12,718 bases of DNA from Candidatus Bathyarchaeota archaeon (GCA_005888675.1 VBBA01000015.1:1-12718), one strand, 5' to 3'. Positions 1 through 6,226 are shown, counted from the first letter of the stretch. Program-made: numbers and translations. Notes: a model not told the origin generated them from the sequence alone.

Positions 1-90
1 GGCAAGGGATCATACCGCCTTACAACTATGGGTGCTCGGATAGTTGTGAAGAACCTAATGCCGAGAATGGCAGGAGCCACGGAGAAGTAG
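1..90 (+). CDS. C-terminal end of an unidentified winged-helix-like protein (partial)
   Basis: An open frame runs from the first base of the window to a TAG stop at 88-90 and encodes the last 29 residues of a protein that begins outside the window. The tail contains GSYRLTTMGARIVV, which has the pattern of the wing strand and final helix of a winged-helix domain (Y-x-L-T-x-x-G). The next gene carries a similar GYKLTIQGIRKA segment near its own C-terminus, so the two may be related or share a domain type. The stop is only 4 bases before the TTG start of the next gene, which suggests one transcript with the genes leading to nurA and herA. Too little sequence is present to name the protein, and the winged-helix reading is an inference from a short tail. 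Confidence 0.6.
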   Translation, partial: GKGSYRLTTMGARIVVKNLMPRMAGATEK

Positions 91-94
91 AAAA

Positions 95-670
95 TTGTCT
101 TCGTCAAGCCAGCCCACAACTGGACCACCAGAACGGTCCAAGGTCAAGGTAACAATCGAATGGGGAGACATCAAACACACAGTCGAGGGTGACCTTGATG
201 TCGTCGTTCGAGAAGTCATGCAATTCGCAGCCAGGGTATTGCCAAACTACTCTCTAGCGTCCAAGCTAACCTTCAGTCCAGACTATTCAACCATGGTCGA
301 CGATCTATCAGAGGTTGTCAAGCTTACGCCAGAAGGCGAAGTGGTGATGCTGCGACCAGAGATGTCTGCCGAGAACTCGATCCTTCTTGTCCTCCTGGCA
401 GTACGGGTTGCGAATGCCGTCGGAAGTCGACCAAATGTCGACATGGCTCCCGAAGCCATCAGCAAGTCGATCGGACGCGCGGTCAAGACAGTCAGAAACA
501 CGCTAGCCACTATGACCAAGACAGGAGTGATTGATCGGACAAACGAGGGCGGTTACAAACTCACAATCCAGGGAATTCGTAAGGCACATGAAGCCGCACG
601 CTCGTTAACAGCAAAGCAGGCTATTCCTCGGCCAGAGTCATCCGGGAAGGAGGTCCAGACCTCAGGGTGA
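95..670 (+). CDS. Winged-helix domain protein of unknown function upstream of nurA-herA
   Basis: A 191-residue protein that I do not recognise by name. After a polar Ser/Thr/Pro-rich start, residues about 16-90 look like a small alpha/beta domain with alternating strands (KVKVTIEWGDIKHTVEG; later EGEVVML). Residues about 95-170 fit a winged helix-turn-helix: helices, a recognition-helix-like segment (AISKSIGRAVKTVRNTLATM), then the wing GYKLTIQGIRKA. The tail from about 172 is polar and probably disordered. The start is TTG at 95, with GGAG at 80-83 as a plausible ribosome binding site. It lies 4 bases after the preceding gene and 74 bases before nurA on the same strand, so co-transcription with nurA-herA is likely. 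A DNA-binding or regulatory role in end processing is inferred from context only. No signal peptide or membrane segment is visible. Confidence 0.75.
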   Translation: MSSSSQPTTGPPERSKVKVTIEWGDIKHTVEGDLDVVVREVMQFAARVLPNYSLASKLTFSPDYSTMVDDLSEVVKLTPEGEVVMLRPEMSAENSILLVLLAVRVANAVGSRPNVDMAPEAISKSIGRAVKTVRNTLATMTKTGVIDRTNEGGYKLTIQGIRKAHEAARSLTAKQAIPRPESSGKEVQTSG

Positions 671-696
671 ATGAGAAGCCTCGGGTGCGGGGGCAA

Positions 697-717
697 GCGG
701 GAAATGGGGTTTCCCGC
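697..717 (+). other. Perfect 8-bp stem-loop between the winged-helix gene and nurA
   Basis: GCGGGAAA (697-704) pairs perfectly with TTTCCCGC (710-717) around a 5-base TGGGG loop. It lies 27 bases after the stop of the upstream gene and 28 bases before the nurA ATG. No T-run follows directly, so it does not look like a terminator. It could be an mRNA processing or stability element within the transcript, or simply chance. Confidence 0.5.
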
Positions 718-744
718 CTGATTCTTGGGGGAATCTAGCTGACT

Positions 745-1863
745 ATGCTCCACCGCACCCAGAAACTATCGGACACTCTTGGAGAGATAAAAAACCTCCC
801 AGGCGAGCTAGAATTCCAGTTCCCATCACTACCGGAACCTTTGCTCCAATTATCGGAGAAGTCGATGGTGGGACTCAAGGGCACCATGGTCAGCCCACGC
901 CCTGTCAACTTGCCGGAAATGGGCATTGAAGATGGTGACGTAGAAGACGACCTCGACCTCTCGCGCCTCCAATCGATGAGCACTATGAAGAGGACAACCA
1001 TCCAACCGGTCAAAGACGTAATCCCCATCGTTGCGTGTGATGCGTCGAGTGTCAAGGTTGGTGAGACCGAGACAGGAATGCTCTTCGCTATCAGAGCCGT
1101 AGCTGTCTGGCGTAGACCCGACAAACTCCAATTCAAAAGATGGGGTCCACTTCTCTTTCATGTTCCCAACTCTGACGGTCAGAGCGATGCATGGCCAGAT
1201 GATGGTAGTCCCAGGTCTTTCGGAGGATTCTCCGTCAAGACACTTCGGATACTGACCAGGTTACGGAACCACGTAGAGCGGTGGGTCCAAGAAGCCCTCT
1301 GCAACGCCGTGCGAGATGGAGTCATTCTTTTCGACGGCTCCCTAACCGCAGGCACACCTGACAATCCTGCGGGTCGCGTAAGCAAGATCCTCGCAACAGC
1401 TCGATCGAACAACAGCATCGTAATCGCACTCTCCAAATCTACCCAGCTTACGGTGGGCGGAAAGAACATTCTGGCTCTGTTTGACAGAGAGAAACCCGCT
1501 AACCTGATCGATATCACGGAAATTGTCGAGCAGGAATACCCGGCATACCCCGTCCGATTTCTCGGTCGGGTCGGGGTTGTCAAGCTCTCCCAAGACGGTT
1601 TCCTCTTCAGAGTAGACATCGACAAAGACTCTAGCGAAGAACAAGGCATCCGATCACTCGGCAAATTGGCCGGAACCGATGTGGCGTTTCATGGATACCC
1701 AGAATCTCTACGGATAGCCCACATCTTCAGTACCTTCACTTCAAACGAAATCCTTGCGATACAGCGTTTCATCGCCGCCAACCACGGAATCAGTCTACAA
1801 TCCAAGCCCAGCCTCCGACGAAGCCTCTTCGGACCATTCGGAACAAGCAGGTACGTGGTGTAG
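745..1863 (+). CDS. nurA: NurA 5'-3' nuclease
   Basis: A 372-residue protein of the NurA nuclease family, the Mn-dependent single-strand endonuclease and 5'-3' exonuclease that works with the HerA motor to resect DNA ends for recombinational repair. The signature blocks are present: an acidic strand VACDASSV (D99), the DGVILFDGSL block (D197), and the C-terminal HGYPESLRIAHIF block (H326). D99 and D197 fit the family's metal-binding acidic residues. Length is in the usual range for the family. The ATG at 745 precedes MLHRTQKLSD; a G-rich stretch lies about 12 bases upstream. The stop at 1861-1863 is 7 bases before the herA ATG, so the two are almost certainly translated from one transcript, as is common for this pair in archaea. 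Mre11 and Rad50, often neighbours of this pair, are not in the window. Confidence 0.93.
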   Translation: MLHRTQKLSDTLGEIKNLPGELEFQFPSLPEPLLQLSEKSMVGLKGTMVSPRPVNLPEMGIEDGDVEDDLDLSRLQSMSTMKRTTIQPVKDVIPIVACDASSVKVGETETGMLFAIRAVAVWRRPDKLQFKRWGPLLFHVPNSDGQSDAWPDDGSPRSFGGFSVKTLRILTRLRNHVERWVQEALCNAVRDGVILFDGSLTAGTPDNPAGRVSKILATARSNNSIVIALSKSTQLTVGGKNILALFDREKPANLIDITEIVEQEYPAYPVRFLGRVGVVKLSQDGFLFRVDIDKDSSEEQGIRSLGKLAGTDVAFHGYPESLRIAHIFSTFTSNEILAIQRFIAANHGISLQSKPSLRRSLFGPFGTSRYVV

Positions 1864-1870
1864 CAAAGCG

Positions 1871-3298
1871 ATGAGAATTTACCGAAAGGAGGGCGATCAA
1901 GTCCAACTGATCGCATTCCCCGACGAACAGATCGGCAAAGGAGACTACTTCCTCATCGAGGACCCCTCTCTATCCAAGGGACTACTAGTCCAAGTCATCG
2001 ATCTGCAGTATGCGAACATTCCAGGAGTGCTTGAAGACATACTCAGAGACGTGATGACGGATGGAGAACTCACCGGCGAAGACAGCGACCCGTTGAACAT
2101 ATCGAGTGAAGTGGACGCTTTGAAAGATACTCGATTGGCTCTATGCAAGATCCGAGGAACAATCAACCAAGAAGGCGGACTAACACCCAGCACCTCATGG
2201 CTTCCGTCCCGAACAGCCTCCCGCATCAAGCCATACCGAGTCGGCAACCTGTTGGTGAACGGCGGCAAACGCCCAGTGAAACTGGGACATACCGATGGGG
2301 AATCACTGCAGGTAGACGCGTCCACATTGGACGGTGGACTCAATATTATCACTGGTCGTAAAGGAACTGGCAAATCACATCTCGCCAAACTATTGCTGAT
2401 CTCCATGGCGTCCTACGGAGCACCCTGCGTTGTATTGGACGTGAATGGAGAATATGTGAACCTGCACAAGTCAAAGGATGGACGACAACAATCCATCCGA
2501 CTCACTGTTCTAGCTCCCCGAAGCGGACTCAACTTCGCCTTATCAAAGCTGGGACTAAGAACAGTCTCAGGCGTGCTAGCCCATGCGCTAGACCTCCCTG
2601 CAACATCGTCGAAAGTGTTCACGACGATCTGGCGCGACCTAGAAGCACGTGGCGGACTCTCTCTTCCGGAAATGATCAAAGCAGTGCAGGGGTGGAATTG
2701 TCACGACAGTGTACGCGAAGCATTGGTATCGAGACTCCAAGTCTTGTTAGAATCAGGTCTATTCAGCGATGAAACCAACTCGCTGACAGAAGAAAAGATC
2801 ATGAGGCTCGTCGAAGATGGTGGAATATTAGTCGTGAATCTGAAGAACCAGAGCCAGACGGTACGGCGAATACTCGTCGAGATATTCCTTGGAGAACTTA
2901 CCAAGATTCTCTCATCGAATTGGTTGAAGGCGATCTTCCTCTTCGCCGAAGAGGCCCATCTGTACCTAAGAGAAACCTACTGGGACGACATCGTCACGAG
3001 AATGCGCCATATTGGTCTATTCACGACCTTTATCACCAATCAACCTGACACGGTCCAAGAGGGAATCTATCGACAGGCCGACAATGTCTTCATTTTCAAC
3101 TTCACGAACGAGCACGATCTCGACACGATTGGAAAGGTGGCTAAGGCAGACCGCGAGACAATCAACTACCTAGTCCGCGGAATACCAACCAGGCGATGCC
3201 TCCTACTAGGCAATGTTGTCCGAGATCTTCCGTTGATGGTCGACGTTGAAGCGTTGGACGTTCGCACGATGGGCGAGACCAGACTATTCTTTTCTTGA
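1871..3298 (+). CDS. herA: HerA-type hexameric DNA helicase/translocase
   Basis: A 475-residue ATPase of the FtsK-HerA superfamily; it forms a hexameric DNA pump that drives the NurA nuclease. Features in order: an N-terminal beta-barrel (HAS-barrel-like) ending near YRVGNLLVNGGKRPVKLGH (122-140); Walker A GRKGTGKSHL (162-171, K168); VVLDVNGEY (187-195), the family's D-x-x-G-E-Y segment; Walker B FLFAEEAHLYL (356-366) with E360-E361 in place of the common D-E pair; sensor segment FITNQPDTV (387-395); and IYRQADN (399-405), where R401 is a candidate arginine finger. The frame is open upstream to 1754 inside nurA, but I chose ATG 1871 because the upstream stretch is low-complexity out-of-frame nurA sequence. 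GGTG at 1857-1860 is a possible ribosome binding site. It converges with the ribK-type gene downstream. Confidence 0.93.
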   Translation: MRIYRKEGDQVQLIAFPDEQIGKGDYFLIEDPSLSKGLLVQVIDLQYANIPGVLEDILRDVMTDGELTGEDSDPLNISSEVDALKDTRLALCKIRGTINQEGGLTPSTSWLPSRTASRIKPYRVGNLLVNGGKRPVKLGHTDGESLQVDASTLDGGLNIITGRKGTGKSHLAKLLLISMASYGAPCVVLDVNGEYVNLHKSKDGRQQSIRLTVLAPRSGLNFALSKLGLRTVSGVLAHALDLPATSSKVFTTIWRDLEARGGLSLPEMIKAVQGWNCHDSVREALVSRLQVLLESGLFSDETNSLTEEKIMRLVEDGGILVVNLKNQSQTVRRILVEIFLGELTKILSSNWLKAIFLFAEEAHLYLRETYWDDIVTRMRHIGLFTTFITNQPDTVQEGIYRQADNVFIFNFTNEHDLDTIGKVAKADRETINYLVRGIPTRRCLLLGNVVRDLPLMVDVEALDVRTMGETRLFFS

Positions 3299-3378
3299 AA
3301 GCCATTCTGCGACGGGGTTCCGGCGGTCGAACATAAATGATAATCTAATCCTTTCGGGCACCCGATCTAGAGTGCTTG

Positions 3379-3818
3379 CTACGGATCGTAGAATTCGATC
3401 GTTTCCCCATCTTCCAGATCTAACTCAACTCGAAGTTTATGATCGCCGACAAGTTCTACATGGTTCGGAGGGTACTCTGGTTCATCGCCTTGAAAAACCA
3501 GCCCCCGAGAACGTCCAGCGATCAAGACCTCACGCCTTTGCGGTTCGGGACTCCTGGAAGTCCTCCCAATTCTTTGAGGGTAACATACTCAGATAGTTTC
3601 TCAGTACAGTCTTCTCCCAAGACGACGTTCAGTTTTCCCGGAACCATTCTGAGGCCCGTCATCTCAGCCATTTCGCTTATGATCGCACTCCTTGTCAGGG
3701 CAGATCCAGCGAGTCCGCGTCCCGACACTACAACTCCTCGGAAGATCTCATTCTGGGGCATCTCTGTTCGCACCAATGTTTGCCGGAGCCAGGGTTCAGA
3801 AGGGTGCGCTTGGGACAT
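3379..3818 (-). pseudogene. ribK: CTP-dependent riboflavin kinase-like gene (DUF120), frameshifted
   Basis: RibK makes FMN from riboflavin using CTP. The minus frame from ATG 3818 (internal ATG 3761 is an alternative) reads EIFRGVVVSGRGLAGSA, then MVPGKLNVVL, matching the family's G-x-V-x-SG and PG-x-LNV-x-L blocks, but stops at TGA 3524-3522 after 98 residues. The expected C-terminal half continues in another frame, REVLIAGRSRGLVFQGDE, then PPNHVELVGDHKLRVELDL and EDGETIEF, to TAG at 3381-3379. Joining the halves needs a 1-base backward shift, equivalent to one missing base, between about 3522 and 3547. The restored length is about 146 residues, normal for the short RibK form. The SGRGLAGSA loop differs from the usual SGLGEG, so it may be a paralogue. 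It is divergent from pyrK and converges on herA. Either a real mutation or a sequencing error could explain the break. Confidence 0.75.
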
Positions 3819-3830
3819 AAGTAAATAGTA
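3817..3830 (+). promoter_or_regulatory. A/T-rich candidate promoter between divergent ribK and pyrK genes
   Basis: The 45-base gap between the two divergent starts holds one A/T-rich stretch, ATAAGTAAATAGTA, about 34-47 bases upstream of the pyrK TTG. That spacing suits an archaeal TATA box with a short leader. The opposite strand reads TATTTACTTAT, but it is too close to ATG 3818 to serve that start; it would fit the downstream alternative ATG at 3761 with a leader of about 40 bases. No strong purine-rich BRE is visible. Confidence 0.35.
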
Positions 3831-3863
3831 GAGTGACTCGCGAGCGGGGTCGACAGTCGCGAC

Positions 3864-4697
3864 TTGGAATCATTGCAGCCACAGGAACATTGGCCCAGAA
3901 CCGTCCGAATCGATCAAATCAAACAGGAGACTCCACTAATCACCTCGTTCTGGTTCAAAGACGAAAGACTCCAAGCGGCTCGTCCGGGACAGTTTTCGAT
4001 GTTATGGCTGCCGGGTGTGGACGAGATCCCCATGAGCGTCCTCGCAATACACGGACGCTCCGACGCCGGTTTGGTGATAAAGAAGGGGGGAGAGATAAGT
4101 CAGACATTGTTCGAGAAGAAGGCTGGTGACCAGCTGTGGCTACGCGGCCCCTATGGTCGACCGTTCGATCCTGAAGCTTATGACAAGCTCCTCTTAGTAG
4201 GAGGAGGAACTGGACTCGTTCCGCTGATTTCACTACTCGGACACACATCTGACAGAGAAGTCACATTGGTCACTGGCGCGAGAACAGCGACCGAACTATT
4301 GTTCCGGGAGTGGCTTGTTCACGAAAGTGAGCGGCACGGCATCGAACTGTTGTTTGCGACCGATGACGGAACCTTCGGTATCAAGAACCAGGTCCCGAAA
4401 GTCGCGGAGGAAGTGCTGAAGAATGAAAAGTTCGAGGCCGTATTCACCTGTGGCCCAGAGCCCATGATGAAACAGGTCTATGATTTAGCGGTCAGTCGGA
4501 AATGTCACGTGCAAGCGAGCCTTGAACGGGTCTTCAAGTGCGGAGTCGGAATATGCGCAGCGTGCGTCATCGGACCTTACCTAGTCTGCAAGGACGGTCC
4601 AGTATTCACGGACCACGAGCTTGCGCAGATGAGCGAGTTCGGATCGACGCACAGAGACCTTTCAGGAAAGAAAGTGCCCCTGATGCCTGGACACTAG
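3864..4697 (+). CDS. pyrK: PyrK-type dihydroorotate dehydrogenase electron-transfer subunit
   Basis: A 277-residue ferredoxin-reductase-type flavoprotein. In class 1B dihydroorotate dehydrogenase, PyrK carries FAD and a [2Fe-2S] cluster and passes electrons from PyrD to NAD+ in pyrimidine synthesis. Visible motifs are ARPGQFSMLWLP (39-50) and IPMSVL (55-60) for FAD, LLLVGGGTGLVPL (109-121) for the dinucleotide, FTCGPEPMM (194-202), and the cluster motif ERVFKCGVGICAACVIGP with C226, C231, C234 and C242, spaced C-x4-C-x2-C-x7-C as in PyrK. The CVIGPYLVCKDGPVF segment is typical of PyrK rather than of other reductases. The start is TTG 3864; a TTG at 3873 is also possible. No pyrD is in the window, so the partner must be elsewhere. 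It converges on the hydrolase gene, with 23 bases between stops. Confidence 0.87.
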   Translation: MESLQPQEHWPRTVRIDQIKQETPLITSFWFKDERLQAARPGQFSMLWLPGVDEIPMSVLAIHGRSDAGLVIKKGGEISQTLFEKKAGDQLWLRGPYGRPFDPEAYDKLLLVGGGTGLVPLISLLGHTSDREVTLVTGARTATELLFREWLVHESERHGIELLFATDDGTFGIKNQVPKVAEEVLKNEKFEAVFTCGPEPMMKQVYDLAVSRKCHVQASLERVFKCGVGICAACVIGPYLVCKDGPVFTDHELAQMSEFGSTHRDLSGKKVPLMPGH

Positions 4698-4720
4698 CCT
4701 AAGAAAAGCGCTCACCGAAT

Positions 4721-5584
4721 TTAGGCGGGCGCGGTAAGCTCAAGCTTCTTCTCTTCTTTCAGGAAGTTCAATAGTGCTGTGTTGACCTCGTCCGGGTGTG
4801 TCCAGATTATGCAGTGCGGTCCGTTCTTCACTACGACCAGACGAGCCCCAGGCACCATTTTCGCGGTACGCTGTCCAGAGGCAGCGAAAGGAACGATCCG
4901 GTCAGCATCACCGTGAATGACCAAAGTAGGTACTTGAACGCGAGCCAAGTCCTTGCGGAAGTCCTCATGCCATGTTGGAACACAAGCCAGACTTGCAGTG
5001 GCGGAGGAGCTCGCGGCGATGTTCCAGCTCGACTGTACAGCTTGCTCGCTGACGCGCGTGCCCAGATACTGGTCGGTATTATAGAAATTCTTGAAGAACT
5101 CGGTGAAGAACGCATAGCGGTCCGCCAAGATAGCCTTCTGGATCCCGTCGAAGGCACTCCCATCGACACCCTCCGGGTTGTCAGCGGCTTTCAGCAGATA
5201 CGGCGGGACCGATGAGATGAATACTGCGTTGCTTACGTCCTTCGATCCATACCGTCCCATATAGCGTGCTACCTCACCGCCACCCATTGAGAACCCTGCG
5301 AGCGTGAAATCACGCAGGCCGAGTTGTGTTACGAGTTTGCGAAGATCCTCGGCAAATGTGTCATAGTTGTAGCCGGTTGTTGGTTTGCTGGATTGACCAA
5401 AACCCCTACGGTCATATGTAATTACTCGGTGGCCAGCACCGAGCAAGGCGGAAACTTGCTTCTCCCATGAAGCACCATTCAATGGATATCCGTGGATGAG
5501 TACAATCGGTTTACCCGTGCCATGGTCCTCGTAGTAGAGATCAATATTCCCAGTATTTTCCTTACCAACGTTAACGTATGGCAT
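4721..5584 (-). CDS. Alpha/beta hydrolase, non-heme chloroperoxidase-like
   Basis: A 287-residue cytoplasmic alpha/beta hydrolase. The complete triad is visible: S99 in the nucleophile elbow AGFSMGG, D228 in HGDADRIVPF, and H257 in NGPHCIIWTH. The oxyanion segment HGYPLNGASW (31-40) and the SWNIAASSSATASLACVPTW block (186-205) are hallmarks of the non-heme haloperoxidase/esterase group (bacterial bromo- and chloroperoxidase-like enzymes). Members of this group are usually esterases or perhydrolases, and the natural substrate cannot be read from sequence. ATG 5584 is the only sensible start, and no Shine-Dalgarno is seen, in keeping with a leaderless or short-leader mRNA. A TATA-like box lies about 30 bases upstream inside an inverted repeat. 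A weak T-rich stretch (TTTTCTT, minus strand, 4701-4707) follows the stop. Close resemblance to bacterial enzymes suggests acquisition by transfer. Confidence 0.9.
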   Translation of the reverse strand: MPYVNVGKENTGNIDLYYEDHGTGKPIVLIHGYPLNGASWEKQVSALLGAGHRVITYDRRGFGQSSKPTTGYNYDTFAEDLRKLVTQLGLRDFTLAGFSMGGGEVARYMGRYGSKDVSNAVFISSVPPYLLKAADNPEGVDGSAFDGIQKAILADRYAFFTEFFKNFYNTDQYLGTRVSEQAVQSSWNIAASSSATASLACVPTWHEDFRKDLARVQVPTLVIHGDADRIVPFAASGQRTAKMVPGARLVVVKNGPHCIIWTHPDEVNTALLNFLKEEKKLELTAPA

Positions 5585-5603
5585 TAAAATCGGGAGGGTG
5601 CCA

Positions 5604-5634
5604 TCGAGCCGTACGTTTAAGATTATTGGCTCGA
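5604..5634 (-). promoter_or_regulatory. Candidate promoter/operator of the alpha/beta hydrolase gene
   Basis: A 7-bp perfect inverted repeat, TCGAGCC (5604-5610) and GGCTCGA (5628-5634), flanks a 17-base A/T-rich core. On the minus strand the core contains CTTAAACG, about 29-36 bases upstream of ATG 5584, the right distance for an archaeal TATA box with a very short leader. The symmetric arms around the TATA-like element would suit a dimeric repressor. The repeat alone is short enough to occur by chance in this stretch. Confidence 0.4.
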
Positions 5635-5806
5635 CTTTCGCAATCCTTTCGTGAGACCCAATCGGGAGCGCAAATCAGGCCTTTCCCTGCCAACGGCAAG
5701 CGGCACAATGTCTCTCCCTATCACCCCCCATGATAGATTCAATGATCACCTCTAGTCGGGACGGATACCAGAACGATAAGGATGACCAGTGCTCGTCAAG
5801 GAACGA

Positions 5807-5814
5807 TTTAATAC
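5807..5814 (+). promoter_or_regulatory. TATA-like box upstream of the S30e gene
   Basis: TTTAATAC lies 33-40 bases before the S30e ATG, which would place a transcription start roughly 10 bases upstream of the start codon. No strong Shine-Dalgarno sequence is present (only GGTAGGG at 5833-5839), consistent with a short-leader archaeal mRNA. The rest of 5640-5800 shows no gene I can support. Confidence 0.5.
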
Positions 5815-5846
5815 TCGTAAGGCCCCTTGCCCGGTAGGGTTAGATA

Positions 5847-6014
5847 ATGCCAACTCACGGCTCGCTCACAAAGGCTGGTAAAGTAAGACAGCAGACTCCC
5901 AAAATCCCATCACAAAACAAGACCAACATTGGTCCAAGAGAGCGTGTCCGCAGAAATCACGACAAACGCCTTGTTCTCGGAAGAAAGCCCGGACAGAACT
6001 ATATCCGGCTATAA
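5847..6014 (+). CDS. rps30e: 30S ribosomal protein S30e
   Basis: A 55-codon gene starting at ATG 5847 and ending at TAA 6012-6014. The product begins MPTHGSLTKAGKVRQQTPKI, the almost invariant opening of archaeal and eukaryotic S30e, continues with basic segments (PRERVRRNHDKR), and ends LGRKPGQNYIRL, close to the family's conserved G-Q-N ending. It is a small, Arg/Lys-rich protein of the 30S subunit; the eukaryotic counterpart is released from the FAU ubiquitin-like fusion, which is absent here as expected for archaea. Length matches archaeal S30e. It appears to be a single-gene unit, with a TATA-like box at 5807-5814 and a T-run 36 bases after the stop. S30e is known from TACK and Asgard archaea and not from classical Euryarchaeota, so it helps place the organism. 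Confidence 0.93.
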   Translation: MPTHGSLTKAGKVRQQTPKIPSQNKTNIGPRERVRRNHDKRLVLGRKPGQNYIRL

Positions 6015-6047
6015 GACCGACTTTCATTGGCGACAAGTCGAGACCGT

Positions 6048-6056
6048 AATTTTTTT
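6048..6056 (+). terminator. T-run terminator downstream of S30e
   Basis: AATTTTTTT ends with seven consecutive T residues beginning 36 bases after the S30e stop. Oligo-T stretches without a required hairpin are the usual archaeal intrinsic termination signal. It would separate S30e from the glycosyltransferase promoter about 100 bases further on. Confidence 0.5.
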
Positions 6057-6154
6057 CGACATTCCAAAGTCGTTATTCTACCGAAGCTTTCGCCTTTCGA
6101 CTAGAAACCAATTCAAAATCGATACACTTCGTGCGTAAATCGATCCGTCTCCTC

Positions 6155-6182
6155 GTGATTTACATATAAACACCCCCGGGGG
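6155..6182 (+). promoter_or_regulatory. Promoter of the glycosyltransferase gene with adjoining CCCCCGGGGG palindrome
   Basis: TTTACATATAAA (6159-6170) is the best TATA-like element in the window. It sits in a partly symmetric segment, GTGATTTACATATAAACAC (6155-6173). Directly after it is the 10-bp palindrome CCCCCGGGGG (6173-6182). A start about 25 bases downstream of the TATA centre would lie near 6190, leaving a leader of about 35 bases before ATG 6227. The G/C palindrome therefore falls between the TATA box and the start site, where a bound repressor would block initiation. The operator role is an inference. Confidence 0.5.
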
Positions 6183-6226
6183 GTACCACTCCCAACAAAA
6201 TTTTCTGAGCGTGGAAAGACAACCTC

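Noticed and set aside
1754..1870. In-frame upstream extension of herA (39 extra residues overlapping nurA).
   Set aside because: The extra residues are low-complexity Ser/Thr/Pro-rich sequence produced by reading nurA out of frame, and the HerA-like domain begins naturally at ATG 1871.
3299..3378. Possible tRNA or small RNA in the 80-base gap between herA and ribK.
   Set aside because: No cloverleaf, T-loop consensus or box C/D or H/ACA pattern could be made out on either strand.
3522..3550. Programmed -1 frameshifting as the explanation of the split ribK.
   Set aside because: No slippery heptamer in the correct phase and no obvious downstream pseudoknot were seen. Such recoding is also not known for this family, so a simple indel is more likely.
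3439..3828. 129-codon plus-strand open frame opposite the ribK-type gene.
   Set aside because: The opposite strand carries conserved RibK motifs in both frames, while this frame shows no family signature and is an antisense shadow.
4796..5215. 139-codon plus-strand open frame antisense to the alpha/beta hydrolase.
   Set aside because: The hydrolase has a full catalytic triad on the minus strand; this frame has no recognisable features.
5690..5840. Minus-strand open frame ending HCAACRWQGKA (stop near 5682), with a possible Cys-rich continuation in another frame and a GAGGTGATC Shine-Dalgarno-like string.
   Set aside because: There is no convincing start, the single C-x2-C has no partner in frame, and it covers the S30e TATA-like box on the other strand. 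It is too weak to call a gene.
5929..6138. 69-codon plus-strand open frame starting inside the S30e gene.
   Set aside because: It overlaps S30e in another frame, runs across the T-run terminator, and has no recognisable domain or composition of a real protein.
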